The position numbers were made by a program, and so were the translations under genes. A model generated the notes under the pieces. That model was not told where the DNA came from. It saw only the letters and a program-made list of their open reading frames with translations, and did not search any database. From Pseudomonadota bacterium (GTDB lineage: Bacteria > Pseudomonadota > Gammaproteobacteria > Burkholderiales > Burkholderiaceae_C), in contig JAJZVU010000016.1 in assembly GCA_021845505.1 (NCBI GenBank), positions 1 to 64,000 of the forward strand: a stretch of DNA of 64,000 nt, written 5' to 3'. The first letter of the stretch is position 1, and the number at the start of each line of letters is the position of its first letter. Shown here in pieces: positions 16,075 to 27,029 of the stretch.

Positions 16075-16670
16075 GCGGGCTCGGACTGGGGCTGGGACTG
16101 ATCGTCGCGATCGGCGCCCAGAACGCCTTCGTGCTGCGCCAGGGGTTGCGCCGCGAGCATGTCGCTGCGGTCGTGGTGTTCTGTCTGCTGGCCGACGCCG
16201 CGCTGATCGCCGGCGGAGTCGCCGGCATGGCAGCGGTGCTCGGCCGGCATGCCTGGCTGGCGCGCGCGCTGGCGCTCGCCGGCGGGCTGTTCCTGGTCGT
16301 CTACGGCGTGCGCGCGCTGCTGCGCGCGCGCGACGCGCAGGGCCTGGCAGCGGCCGGCGACGGCGGCGCGCCGGGACTGCGAGGCACGCTGGCGCGGGCC
16401 GCCGCATTCACCCTGCTCAACCCCCATGTCTACCTCGACACCGTGCTGCTGGTGGGCAACGTCGGCGCGCGCCAGCCCGGGGCGCTGCGTGCGGTGTTCG
16501 CGCTGGGCGCGATCTGCGCCAGCCTGCTGTGGTTCAGCCTGCTGGGATTCGGCGCGCGCTGGCTCGCGCCCTGGTTCGCGCGGCCGCGGGCGTGGCAGCT
16601 GCTCGAGCTGCTGACCGGAGGCACGCTGCTCGTGCTGGGCCTGCGACTGCTGCCGCAGGCCTTCGGCTGA
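16035..16670 (+). CDS. ArgO-like LysE/ArgO amino-acid transporter
   Basis: A 211-residue membrane protein of the LysE/ArgO branch, with the diagnostic GLIVAIGAQNAFVLRQGLR near the N terminus (residues 20-39) and the LLNPHVYLDTVLLVGNVGA motif in the middle, plus about six helices. ArgO and LysE export arginine and lysine. Its ATG lies inside the end of the preceding exporter gene (40-bp overlap in another frame), so two exporters of different subfamilies are produced from one operon. Confidence 0.9.
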   Translation: MHAGASTAAAAFLSGLGLGLGLIVAIGAQNAFVLRQGLRREHVAAVVVFCLLADAALIAGGVAGMAAVLGRHAWLARALALAGGLFLVVYGVRALLRARDAQGLAAAGDGGAPGLRGTLARAAAFTLLNPHVYLDTVLLVGNVGARQPGALRAVFALGAICASLLWFSLLGFGARWLAPWFARPRAWQLLELLTGGTLLVLGLRLLPQAFG

Positions 16671-16696
16671 GCGCCAGGCGCAGCGCGCGGCGCCGC

Positions 16697-17149
16697 TCAG
16701 CCCTGGGCGCCGGTGTCGGCGACCAGCCCGAGCGCGCGCACCGCGGCCACCGCGCAGAGTTCGTCGTGGTCGGCGGTGTCGCCGGTGACCCCGATCGCGC
16801 CCAGCAGCGCCCCCCGCGCATCGCGCACCAGCACGCCGCCGGCCACCGGAACCACCCGGCCCGCGCTCAGGTCCGACAACGCGGCGTAGAAGGCCGGCTG
16901 CAACGCGGAGCGCCGCTCGATCTCGCGGCTGCCGAACCCCATCGCCAGCACGCCCCACGCCTTGCCGACCGCGATCTGCGGGCGCAGCAGGCTGGAGCCG
17001 TCCGAGCGCAGCAGCGCCATCAGATGCCCGCCCGAATCGAGCACCGCCGCGGTCAGCGCGGCCAGTCCGCGCTGCCGCCCCTCGGCCAGCGCGCGCTGGC
17101 ACAGCTCCAGCGCGACATCCATCGTCCAGGTTCCGGCTTGTTCGTTCAT
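16697..17149 (-). CDS. GlcG/HbpS family heme-binding protein
   Basis: The 150-residue protein matches the GlcG/HbpS (PF03928) fold: LAALTAAVLDSGGHLMALLR, AVGKAWGVLAMGFGS, then VVPVAGGVLVRDARGALLGA and IGVTGDTADHDELCAVAAV. HbpS is a haem- and iron-responsive octamer; GlcG is encoded in glycolate operons, but no glycolate gene is here. It has no signal peptide, so it is probably cytoplasmic. It is convergent with the ArgO-like gene, and its function in this genome cannot be named. Confidence 0.87.
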   Translation of the reverse strand: MNEQAGTWTMDVALELCQRALAEGRQRGLAALTAAVLDSGGHLMALLRSDGSSLLRPQIAVGKAWGVLAMGFGSREIERRSALQPAFYAALSDLSAGRVVPVAGGVLVRDARGALLGAIGVTGDTADHDELCAVAAVRALGLVADTGAQG

Positions 17150-17718
17150 CGGCTCCGTCCCTCCTGCGCGCGGCGATCGCGCCCTGCGCCCAGTGTAGGT
17201 GCGCCGCGGCGATAGACATCGACATCTGGCCGACAGGCGACTCGCTGCCGGAGCAGTGCGAGGCCACCCAGAAGAAGCAGGACGCAGTGATGGGCGACCT
17301 CCGCGTAGTCACCGCACCGCAGAAGTGGGCCTCCGGGGAAGACCTTGTTCCTCCTTGGACGGCTGCGCTCAGGCGTGGAGGCGGCACGGGCATCGCTGGG
17401 CATCGGCTGCGCGGTGCGCGCCCAGCTGCCAAGCCATGGGCTGGGCGGCGTGCAGGATCGGCACCACGACGACCACGAGTGCCTTGCGGAGAAGCGACGC
17501 GCATGGAAGGCATGGCCGGACTTCCCGCATGTCGCGCCTGCTTCCAGGCAAGAGGAGGTTGCGCGCAAGGCTGCTCGAGCTGCGGCGATTCCAACCACCC
17601 GATGCCGGGCAAGGCGTTGGCTGCCGTTCTCCTGGACCGGATCTGGAAGAGGGGCACGGTGCGGCCTGGGATGGCGCCTGGACATGGCCGAATGTAGTCC
17701 ATAGACTACAATGCGATC
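17150..17718. other. 569-bp region with no recognisable gene
   Basis: Frames on both strands reach 100-190 codons but encode Arg/Cys/Trp-rich, domain-free products without ribosome sites. The sequence is less GC-rich and differs in texture from its surroundings, and it abuts a toxin-antitoxin pair and a tRNA gene, so it may be degraded imported DNA. The last 26 bp hold the toxin-antitoxin promoter and operator. Confidence 0.45.
17693..17712 (+). promoter_or_regulatory. Toxin-antitoxin operator palindrome overlapping a -10 element
   Basis: TGTAGTC-CATA-GACTACA (17693-17710) is a perfect inverted repeat. TACAAT (17707-17712) overlaps its right arm and ends 6 nt before the toxin ATG, fitting a -10 element of a leaderless transcript. 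Autorepression by antitoxin binding at such a palindrome is standard for type II modules. Confidence 0.7.
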
Positions 17719-18028
17719 ATGCTCGAACTCCGGCAAACGAGCGTCTTCCGGAAGTGGTGGGGCAAGCTGCGTGACGCGCGAGCTCGCGCCTTGGTCGCCT
17801 CGCGATTGAACCGATTGGCCTATGGCCTATGGCCTGGCTGGCGACGTCGCGCCGGTCGGGGGCGGAATCAGCGAACTTCGGATCCATTACGGGCCCGGTT
17901 ACCGCGTGTACTTCCAGCGCCGAGGCACGGTGCTGGTGATCTTGCTCTGCGGCGGGGACAAGGGCTCGCAAGCGCGGGACATCGAGACCGCAAAGCGTCT
18001 GGCGCGTGAGGGGAGGGAAGACAGATGA
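17719..18028 (+). pseudogene. RelE/HigB-like (HI1419 type) toxin, broken by a 7-bp duplication
   Basis: The reading frame opens as a RelE/ParE-superfamily addiction toxin (LRQTSVFRKWWGKLRDARAR, ALVASRLNRLAYG) and then leaves frame. TATGGCC is present twice in tandem (17821-17834). Removing one copy restores a toxin of about 100 residues continuing LAGDVAPVGGGISELRIHYG, YRVYFQRRGTVLVILLCGGD and KGSQARDIETAKRLA, ending at 18028. As read, the first frame runs on to 18009 with an unrelated tail. The proper stop overlaps the antitoxin start in ATGA. This looks like loss of toxicity, possibly reversible by slippage. A sequencing error in the repeat is the main alternative. Confidence 0.85.
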
Positions 18029-18315
18029 ACGATCGATGGACGAACTTCAATCCGGCAGAACTGCTGGATTCGGACGAAGCCATTGCGGCCTTCATGGCCG
18101 ATGCGTTCGAGTCCGGCGACGCCGGGTACATTGCCCAGGCTCTGGGCGTCGTCGCGCGAGCAAGAGGCATGAGCGATATCGCGCGCGAAACCGGGCTGTC
18201 GCGGGAACAGCTCTACCGATCATTCAGTGCCCGCGGCAATCCAACCCTGAAGACGACCCTGGCGGTGATGAAGGCGCTGCACATCGACCTGACGGCCAAG
18301 CCCGCGCGGACATGA
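18025..18315 (+). CDS. Addiction-module antitoxin (HI1420/HigA-like, HTH)
   Basis: The 96-residue protein matches the 'addiction module antidote' family paired with HI1419-type toxins. It has a short N-terminal arm (FNPAELLDSDEAIAAFMADA) and a Cro-type helix-turn-helix around ARGMSDIARETGLSREQLYR, ending NPTLKTTLAVMKALHIDL. The ATG overlaps the toxin stop. The frame is intact although the toxin is frameshifted, and its coupling to toxin translation is now broken upstream, so its level may be altered. It should bind the palindrome at 17693-17710. Confidence 0.9.
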   Translation: MNDRWTNFNPAELLDSDEAIAAFMADAFESGDAGYIAQALGVVARARGMSDIARETGLSREQLYRSFSARGNPTLKTTLAVMKALHIDLTAKPART

Positions 18316-18349
18316 AGCTCCGATCGGAGCTGTCGTCTGAAGGACAGCT
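18316..18349. terminator. Overlapping alternative stems between antitoxin and tRNA-Leu
   Basis: AGCTCCGATCGGAGCT (18316-18331) is a perfect palindrome. It overlaps a second stem, AGCTGTC (18328-18334) with GACAGCT (18343-18349) around an 8-nt loop. The two cannot form together. The second stem ends one base from the tRNA CCA, so it can act as the tRNA terminator or processing stem on the minus strand, and as the antitoxin terminator on the plus strand. No T-run is present. Confidence 0.5.
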
Positions 18350-18436
18350 TGGTGCCGGGAGGGGGACTCGAACCCCCACACCATCGCTGGCGGCGGATTT
18401 TGAGTCCGCTGCGTCTACCGATTCCGCCATCCCGGC
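18350..18436 (-). tRNA. tRNA-Leu (anticodon CAA)
   Basis: Reading the minus strand, 87 nt from G at 18436 to an encoded CCA at 18350-18352 fold as a class II tRNA. The acceptor is GCCGGGA pairing TCCCGGC, the anticodon loop CTCAAAA gives CAA (reads UUG), a long variable arm is present and the T arm contains GGTTCGAGTCC. Its 3' end faces the toxin-antitoxin module. Confidence 0.96.
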
Positions 18437-18469
18437 CAAAGCGGGCCATTATTCCATAGCCGCCCGCGC

Positions 18470-21292
<2,823 letters not shown>

Positions 21293-21479
21293 GGCGGTCG
21301 CTGGGCAAAGGCGCAAAGGGCGCGGCCCGCTTGCGGCGGGCGGTGTCGGCAACGGGAAGGCGCTCGGCTGGCAGGCCCGACGCGAGAAGAAGGTGCGCGG
21401 GTACGCGAAGACGCGGTCGGGCGCGCCCATGCTAGCAGCGCCGGCCGGACTGCCGCGCCGCCCGGCCGGCGCGCGCTGC

Positions 21480-21485
21480 TACGAT
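21480..21485 (+). promoter_or_regulatory. -10-like element at hemC start
   Basis: TACGAT ends 7 nt before the hemC ATG. A transcript from it would begin at or next to the start codon, and no ribosome site precedes the ATG. Confidence 0.4.
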
Positions 21486-21492
21486 TCCCGGC

Positions 21493-22461
21493 ATGTCCGA
21501 TACCGTCTCGTCTCGCGCCGCGGCCGCCGCGGCAAGCCTGGTCATCGCCTCGCGCGAAAGCCGCCTGGCGTTGTGGCAGGCCGAGCATGTGCGCGCGCGG
21601 CTGCTCGAGCTCGACCCGGCGCTGGACGTGCGCATCGAGCCGATGACCACCCGCGGCGACCAGATCCTCGACCGCGCGTTGTCCAAGGTCGGCGGCAAGG
21701 GGCTGTTCGTCAAGGAGCTCGAGGCGGCGATGCAGCAGGGCCGCGCCGACCTGGCGGTGCATTCGCTCAAGGACGTGCCGATGCAGTTGCCGCAGGGCTT
21801 CGAGCTGTGTGCCATCCTGCAGCGCGAGGACCCGCGCGACGCCTGGGTGTCGGAGCGCGCGGGGCATTTCACCGAACTTCCCGCGGGGGCCGTGGTCGGC
21901 ACCTCCAGCCTGCGCCGGGAGATGCAGATCCGCGCGCTGCGCCCGGATCTGCAGGTGCACCCGTTGCGCGGCAACCTCGACACCCGGCTGCGCAAGCTCG
22001 ACGAAGGCCGCTTCGACGGCATCGTGCTGGCTGCCGCCGGGTTGCTGCGCCTGGGGCTGGAGTCGCGCATCCGCTGCCTGATCGATCCGGCGCAGATGCT
22101 GCCTGCCGCGGGCCAGGCGGCGCTGGGCCTGGAGATCCGCAGCGGCCGCGACGACCTGGCGGCGCGGCTGCTGCCGCTGCAGCACCGGCCGACCGCGCTG
22201 GCCACGCTGGCCGAGCGCGCGCTGGCGCGCGAGCTCGGCGGCAGCTGCACCACCCCGCTGGGCGCGCACGCGCAATGGTCGGGCGAGCGCCTGAGCCTGC
22301 GCGCGGTGCTCGGGCTGCCCGACGCCTCCCAGGTGCTGCACGTCGAGGTGCAGGCCGCGGTGGACGACGCCGCGCAGGCCGAGGCGCTGGGCCGCCAGGC
22401 CGCGTCGCGCCTGCACGAGCAGGGTGCTGCGCCGCTGCTTGCGCAGTTGCAGCGCGCGTGA
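21493..22461 (+). CDS. hemC: Porphobilinogen deaminase (hydroxymethylbilane synthase)
   Basis: HemC joins four porphobilinogens into hydroxymethylbilane in tetrapyrrole synthesis. The 322-residue protein has Asp94 in HSLKDVPMQ (catalytic), [10 protein letters not shown] (138-ish, substrate-carboxylate binding arginines), [15 protein letters not shown], and Cys252 in [12 protein letters not shown], which holds the dipyrromethane cofactor. It heads the hemC-hemD-hemX-hemY cluster; hemD follows after 18 bp. The start has a -10-like hexamer 7 nt upstream and no ribosome site. Confidence 0.97.
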   Translation: MSDTVSSRAAAAAASLVIASRESRLALWQAEHVRARLLELDPALDVRIEPMTTRGDQILDRALSKVGGKGLFVKELEAAMQQGRADLAVHSLKDVPMQLPQGFELCAILQREDPRDAWVSERAGHFTELPAGAVVGTSSLRREMQIRALRPDLQVHPLRGNLDTRLRKLDEGRFDGIVLAAAGLLRLGLESRIRCLIDPAQMLPAAGQAALGLEIRSGRDDLAARLLPLQHRPTALATLAERALARELGGSCTTPLGAHAQWSGERLSLRAVLGLPDASQVLHVEVQAAVDDAAQAEALGRQAASRLHEQGAAPLLAQLQRA

Positions 22462-22479
22462 CGCGAGCGGGCAGCTGCG

Positions 22480-23304
22480 ATGAGCGGCCCGGCCCCTTCC
22501 ATCCCGCAGGCCAAGCGGATCATCCTGACCCGCGCCTGCGATCCCGCCGACGAAGGCGTGCCGTCGCCTCTGGAGCTGCAGTTGCGCGACGCCGGCGCGC
22601 GGGTGGAGCAGTTCGCGCTGATCCACCTGGCGCAACCGGCCGACGCGGCGGCGGCCAGGCAGGCCCTGCAGGACCTCGCGGACTACGTGCTGGCGGTACC
22701 GGTGAGCCCGGCCGCTGCGCGCGCCGCGTTGGGGTTGCTGGACCGGCCGTGGCCGGCGTCGTGCGCGCTGGGGCTGATCGGCGCGGCCAGCCGCGACGCC
22801 ATGCGGCAGGGCCTGCAGGCGCGCGGCGAGTCGCCGCAGGCGTTGCGCTGGATCTGCGCCGAGCAGCCCGATGCCGATTCGGAGGCGCTGTGGCAGGCGC
22901 TGCAGCGCTGGCGCGCCGACTGGCATGGCGCGCCGGTGCTGCTGCTGCGCGGCGACGGCGGCCGCGAGTGGCTGGCCGATGCCTTGCGCGCCGCCGGCGC
23001 GCGGGTGCGGGTGCTGGAGGTCTACCGCAGGGTGGCCCCGGCCGCCGATGCGGCGCGGCTGCGCCGGCTGCGCGAACTGCTGCAGCCGGGGGACGCGTGG
23101 CAGATCGCCGCCGCCTCGGCGCTGCACAACCTGTGCGGCTTGCTGCGCGCGGCCGGCTTGCAGCCCCGCCAGGCGCTGGCCGGCCAGTGCGCGCTGGTCC
23201 ACCATGCACGGCTGGCGCAGGCGGCGCGCGAGGCCGGTTTCGGGTGCGTCCGGACGGTCGCGTTCGACCCCCGCGGCTTGCTCGAGGCCTTGGGCGGCCG
23301 ATGA
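22480..23304 (+). CDS. hemD: Uroporphyrinogen-III synthase
   Basis: HemD closes hydroxymethylbilane with ring-D inversion to uroporphyrinogen III. The 274-residue sequence is divergent, as is usual, but shows the two-lobed pattern: LTRACDPADEGVPSPLELQL at the N terminus, LLLRGDGGREWLADALRAAGARV in the middle and the YRRVAP joint. Position between hemC and hemX confirms the call. It is somewhat Ala/Arg-rich in the second lobe. Confidence 0.9.
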   Translation: MSGPAPSIPQAKRIILTRACDPADEGVPSPLELQLRDAGARVEQFALIHLAQPADAAAARQALQDLADYVLAVPVSPAAARAALGLLDRPWPASCALGLIGAASRDAMRQGLQARGESPQALRWICAEQPDADSEALWQALQRWRADWHGAPVLLLRGDGGREWLADALRAAGARVRVLEVYRRVAPAADAARLRRLRELLQPGDAWQIAAASALHNLCGLLRAAGLQPRQALAGQCALVHHARLAQAAREAGFGCVRTVAFDPRGLLEALGGR

Positions 23305-23408
23305 CCACCCGGCCGCGCGGGCGCGGCGCCGCGGGCCGGCGCCCCCTGATTTCCCCCACCGCGGGCGTACGCGCGACAACCCGGGATGGCGCGCCGGCCC
23401 AGCTTGCC

Positions 23409-23414
23409 TAGAAT
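23409..23414 (+). promoter_or_regulatory. -10-like element at hemX start
   Basis: TAGAAT ends 6 nt before the hemX ATG with no ribosome site between, suggesting an internal promoter giving a leaderless hemXY message. Confidence 0.45.
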
Positions 23415-23420
23415 CGGCGC

Positions 23421-24617
23421 ATGTCAGAGCCCATCGCACCCGACGATCAGCCGGCCGAGCCGGCGCCGGCCACTCCGGGGCCAGCGCCCGCGGTGACGCC
23501 CGCTTTGGCGTCCGCTTCGGCGTCCGCTTCGGCGCCCGCTGCACCGGGCATGACGCCGGGCGCGCTGCCGGGCCCGGCGCCCGCTGCCGCCGACCCGTTC
23601 GGCGCGCCGCCGGTCGCTTCCCCGGGGCGCCGAGGCGCGGTCGCGACCTGGCTTGCGATCGGCGCGCTGCTGGTGCTGCTGGGCGCGCTGGCGTGGTGGC
23701 TGAACCAGCGTCTGTACGCCACCCAGGAGGCCATCGCCCAGCGCCTGCAGCAGACGCAGACCCGCGCCATCGAGGCGCGCACCATCGCGTCGCAGAACGC
23801 CCAGGCCGTGCGCGACCTGGCCGGCAAGCTGGCGGTGATGCAGTCGCAGCTGCAGGACCTGGCCGCGCAGCGCGAAGCGCTGCAGCAGCTGGTGCAGCAG
23901 TTGGCCAAGACACGGGACGACGCCTTCCTCGGCCAGACCGCCGACCTCATCGGGCTGGCGCAGCAGCAGGCCGAGCTCAGCGGCTCGCTGCGCCCGCTGA
24001 TCGACACGCTGCGCAGCAGCCTGCAGCGCCTGCAGCGCGCCGGCACGCCGCGCGCACTGCTGGTGGCGCGCGCGGTGCAGGCCGACCTGACTCGCCTGAA
24101 GGCGGCGGTGGTGCCCGACGTGCCGGTGGCGGCGCAGCGCCTGGACCAGTTGGCGGCGATGGTCGATGGCTTGCAGCCCCTGGGCTCGGCGCGGCCGCCC
24201 GGCAGCGAGCCCGCGCCGGCGGCGTCGGCGCCGGCGGCGACGGGCTGGCGGGCCTGGCTGGGCCGCCTGGGCGGGGCGGCGTGGCAGCAGGTGCGCAGGT
24301 TGTTCACGGTGACCCGGGTCGACAACCCGCAGGCGCTGCTGGCCTCGCCGTCGCAGCAGGCGTACCTGCGCGCCAACCTGAAGCTGCGCATCCTCAACGC
24401 CCGCCTCGACCTGCTGTCGCGCAACGCGGTGGCCTACGAATCCGACATGCACGACATCCGGCGCGCGCTCGTGACCCAGTTCAATATCCGCAGGCCTTCG
24501 GCCCAGCTGGCGCTGGCGCTGGCCGCCCAGGTCGCCGACGTCGACCTGACGGCCCAGCCGGCGGCGCACCTGCAATCGCTGCAGGTGCTCTCCGGCCTCG
24601 GACTGGGGAGCGATTGA
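23421..24617 (+). CDS. hemX: HemX-like membrane protein (uroporphyrinogen-III C-methyltransferase family name)
   Basis: The 398-residue HemX has an N-terminal Ala/Pro/Ser cytoplasmic region (about 10-68) with a 12-bp DNA repeat giving LASASASASAP, one membrane helix (73-93) and a long periplasmic helical, coiled-coil-prone domain (about 100-390, rich in Gln and Leu). Despite the database name, the SAM-methyltransferase motifs are absent. HemX and HemY are thought to organise late haem or tetrapyrrole steps, but the role is not settled. Its stop overlaps the hemY start by one base. Confidence 0.9.
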   Translation: MSEPIAPDDQPAEPAPATPGPAPAVTPALASASASASAPAAPGMTPGALPGPAPAAADPFGAPPVASPGRRGAVATWLAIGALLVLLGALAWWLNQRLYATQEAIAQRLQQTQTRAIEARTIASQNAQAVRDLAGKLAVMQSQLQDLAAQREALQQLVQQLAKTRDDAFLGQTADLIGLAQQQAELSGSLRPLIDTLRSSLQRLQRAGTPRALLVARAVQADLTRLKAAVVPDVPVAAQRLDQLAAMVDGLQPLGSARPPGSEPAPAASAPAATGWRAWLGRLGGAAWQQVRRLFTVTRVDNPQALLASPSQQAYLRANLKLRILNARLDLLSRNAVAYESDMHDIRRALVTQFNIRRPSAQLALALAAQVADVDLTAQPAAHLQSLQVLSGLGLGSD

Positions 24618-25834
24618 TGCGCTGGCTGGCGTGGCTGATCACCCTGGCGCTGGGCGCCGCGCTGCTGGCCATGGCGGCCAGCGGCCGGCCCGGCAACGTG
24701 GCCATCCTGCTGCCGCCGTACCGCATCGACCTGTCGCTCAACCTGGCGGTGCTGCTGCTGTTGCTGGCTTTCCTGTTGCTGTACGTGGCGGTGCGCGCGC
24801 TCAGCCTGCTGCTCGGGTTGCCGCGCGCGGCCGCGCAGTTCCGGTCGCGTCGCCGCGTGCAGGTGGCCGGCGCGGCGCTGCACGAGGCGCTGCTGCACCA
24901 CCTCGGCGGGCGTTTCCGGCGCGCCGAGCGCGCCGCGGCGCGCGCCGCCGAGGTCGAGCCCTTCCGTCCCGGAGCCTTGCTGACCGCTGCCCAGGCGGCG
25001 CAGGCGATGCAGGCCTACGAGCGACGCGATGCCTACCTGGAGGCGTTGCCGCCGGCGGCGCGGGAAACCGGCAGCCTGCTGCAGGCGCAGTGGCAGATCC
25101 AGGCGCGCGATCCGCAGGCCGCGCAGCGCAGCCTGCGGGGCCTGTCGGGCGGCATGCAGCGGCGCACCCAGACACTGCGCCTGGCGCTGTCGGCCGCGCG
25201 GGCGTTGCACGACCATGCCGAGGTGCTGCGCCTGGCCGGCGCGTTGCGCAAGCACCATGGCCTGCACCCGGCGGCCGCGCAGGCGATGATCCACGCCGCC
25301 GCGCTGGGCTTGATCCGCCAGGCCGGAGCCGACGCGGAGGCGTTGCGCGCGCTGTGGAAGTCCTTCGAGCCGGCGCTGCGTCACGACCCGCAGCTGGCGG
25401 TGGCCGCGGCGCGCGGACTGGCGCAGGCCGGCGAGATGGAACAGGCGCGCGCGGTGCTGCTGGAAGCCTTGCGCGCGCCCGACGCCGAGCCGGCCGCGCT
25501 GATGCCGGCGCTGCGCGGCATGCTGGCCGGAATCGACGCCGGTTTTGTCGCGCAGGCCGAATCCTGGATGGATCGCTGGCCGCAGGAGTCGCAAGCCAGC
25601 TTCCTGGCGGCGCGAGCGTGCGCCGAACTGGAACTGTGGGGCAAGTCGCAGCAATACCTGCAGCGCGCGCTCGAGCAGTGCCAGCCCGACGAGCGTCGCT
25701 TGCGCGGCCAGGTCCACGCCGCGCTGGCGCGCCTGCAGGAGCGCATCGAGCGCGAGGACCAGGCGATGCGCCACTGGCGGCTGGCCGCGGTCGACCTGGC
25801 CAACGACGACGGCGGTCCCGCCGGCGGCGCCTGA
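24617..25834 (+). CDS. hemY: HemY protein, TPR-like, inner membrane
   Basis: The 405-residue HemY has two N-terminal membrane helices (about 4-22 and 41-60) separated by GRPGNVAILLPPYRIDLSLN, the most conserved part of the family, followed by a helical tetratricopeptide-like domain (70-395). This is the proteobacterial haem-cluster HemY, not the protoporphyrinogen oxidase of that name. ATG at 24617 overlaps the hemX stop codon by one base, so the pair is translationally coupled. Confidence 0.92.
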   Translation: MRWLAWLITLALGAALLAMAASGRPGNVAILLPPYRIDLSLNLAVLLLLLAFLLLYVAVRALSLLLGLPRAAAQFRSRRRVQVAGAALHEALLHHLGGRFRRAERAAARAAEVEPFRPGALLTAAQAAQAMQAYERRDAYLEALPPAARETGSLLQAQWQIQARDPQAAQRSLRGLSGGMQRRTQTLRLALSAARALHDHAEVLRLAGALRKHHGLHPAAAQAMIHAAALGLIRQAGADAEALRALWKSFEPALRHDPQLAVAAARGLAQAGEMEQARAVLLEALRAPDAEPAALMPALRGMLAGIDAGFVAQAESWMDRWPQESQASFLAARACAELELWGKSQQYLQRALEQCQPDERRLRGQVHAALARLQERIEREDQAMRHWRLAAVDLANDDGGPAGGA

Positions 25835-25840
25835 GCCGCC

Positions 25841-26977
25841 GTGGCGTCGCCGCGCGTGGCGACCGCGCAGCGGCTGGGGCGGCTGCTGCGACGCGAGCGC
25901 CTGGCGCTGGGCTTCGGCGCGCTGACCCTGCTGCTGGCGGTGGCCGACCCGCGCCCCTGGGCGCGCTGGCGAGACTGGCTGGAACTGCCCACGCTGCTCG
26001 GCCTGCTGGCGCTGCTGGCCAGCATCGAGGGCGTGCGCGCCAGCGGCGCGGTGCAGCGCGCTGCGCAAAGGCTGGCGCGACGCGCGCGCAGCCAGCGCGG
26101 CCTGGCGGTGATGCTGGTGCTGGGATCGGCGCTGCTGGCGATGGCGCTGACCAACGACGTCAGCCTCTTCCTGCTCGTTCCGCTGACCCTGGAACTCGGG
26201 CGCGGCGGCGACCTGCCGGTGCGCCGGCTGGTGATCCTCGAGGCGCTGGGGGTCAATGCCGGATCGACCCTCAGCCCGGTGGGCAATCCGCAGAACCTGT
26301 TGTTGTGGCGCGAGTCGGGCTTGTCGATGCTGCAGTTCGCCGAGCGCATGCTGCCGGCCTTCGCGGTGATGCTCGCGCTGTTGCTGCTGACCGTGCGGCT
26401 GGTGGTTCCCGCGCGGGCCGTGCACCCCGACGGCGGCGCGCCGCCGCCGCCGTTGCGCGGCGCGCTGGCGGCCGTGTCGGCGCTGCTGCTGCTGGCGGTG
26501 CTGGCGCTGCTGCAGGCCGGCCTGGCCGCGTGGGCGGCGCTGCTGGTGCTGGCGGTGTTCGCGCTGGGCTGGCGCGAGGTGCTGCGGCGCCTGGACTGGG
26601 GCTTGCTGGCGACCCTGGCGGCGATGTTCGTCGGGCTCGGGCATCTGGCGGTGTGGCCGCCGGTGCAGCGCTGGATCGGCGCATGGGCCTGGCGCGAACC
26701 GCTGCCGGGCTACCTCGGCGCCATCGTGCTGTCGCAGGGGTTGAGCAACGTGCCGGCCACGGTGCTGCTGCACGGGCTGGTCGCCTCGCCGATGCGGCTG
26801 GCGGTGGCGGTGAACGTCGGCGGCTTCGGGCTTGCGATGGGCTCGCTGGCCAACCTGATCGCGTTGCGCCTGCACGGCGAGCGCGGCGCTCTGGCGGAGT
26901 TCCATCGCATCAGCGTGCCCTTCCTGCTGGCGTGCGCGCCGGCGGTGTGGGCGGTGCAGCGCCTGCTGGGCGGGTGA
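25841..26977 (+). CDS. ArsB/NhaD-superfamily (SLC13/CitMHS-like) permease
   Basis: A 378-residue polytopic protein with about ten hydrophobic segments in two repeats. AMALTNDVSLFLLVPLTLEL and VNAGSTLSPVGNPQNLLLW in the first half, and LSQGLSNVPATVLLHG plus NVGGFGLAMGSLANLIAL in the second, are the paired signature loops of ion-transporter superfamily members. The NPQN motif resembles that of ArsB/NhaD and anion permeases. The start is GTG at 25841, 6 bp after hemY. The substrate (anion, arsenite or sodium/proton exchange) cannot be read from sequence, and no ars gene is nearby. Confidence 0.85.
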   Translation: MASPRVATAQRLGRLLRRERLALGFGALTLLLAVADPRPWARWRDWLELPTLLGLLALLASIEGVRASGAVQRAAQRLARRARSQRGLAVMLVLGSALLAMALTNDVSLFLLVPLTLELGRGGDLPVRRLVILEALGVNAGSTLSPVGNPQNLLLWRESGLSMLQFAERMLPAFAVMLALLLLTVRLVVPARAVHPDGGAPPPPLRGALAAVSALLLLAVLALLQAGLAAWAALLVLAVFALGWREVLRRLDWGLLATLAAMFVGLGHLAVWPPVQRWIGAWAWREPLPGYLGAIVLSQGLSNVPATVLLHGLVASPMRLAVAVNVGGFGLAMGSLANLIALRLHGERGALAEFHRISVPFLLACAPAVWAVQRLLGG

Positions 26978-27029
26978 CGCCGGCAGCAGCGACCCCGCCA
27001 TGCCAGAATACAGCCCAGGAGAATCCCAG

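Noticed and set aside
17822-18028. Short intact toxin starting at the internal ATG 17822
   Set aside because: It would lack the conserved N-terminal third; the ATG is created by the duplicated TATGGCC and has no ribosome site.
23421-24617. SAM-dependent uroporphyrinogen-III methyltransferase activity for HemX
   Set aside because: The protein is a single-helix membrane protein with a coiled-coil-like domain and lacks methyltransferase motifs.
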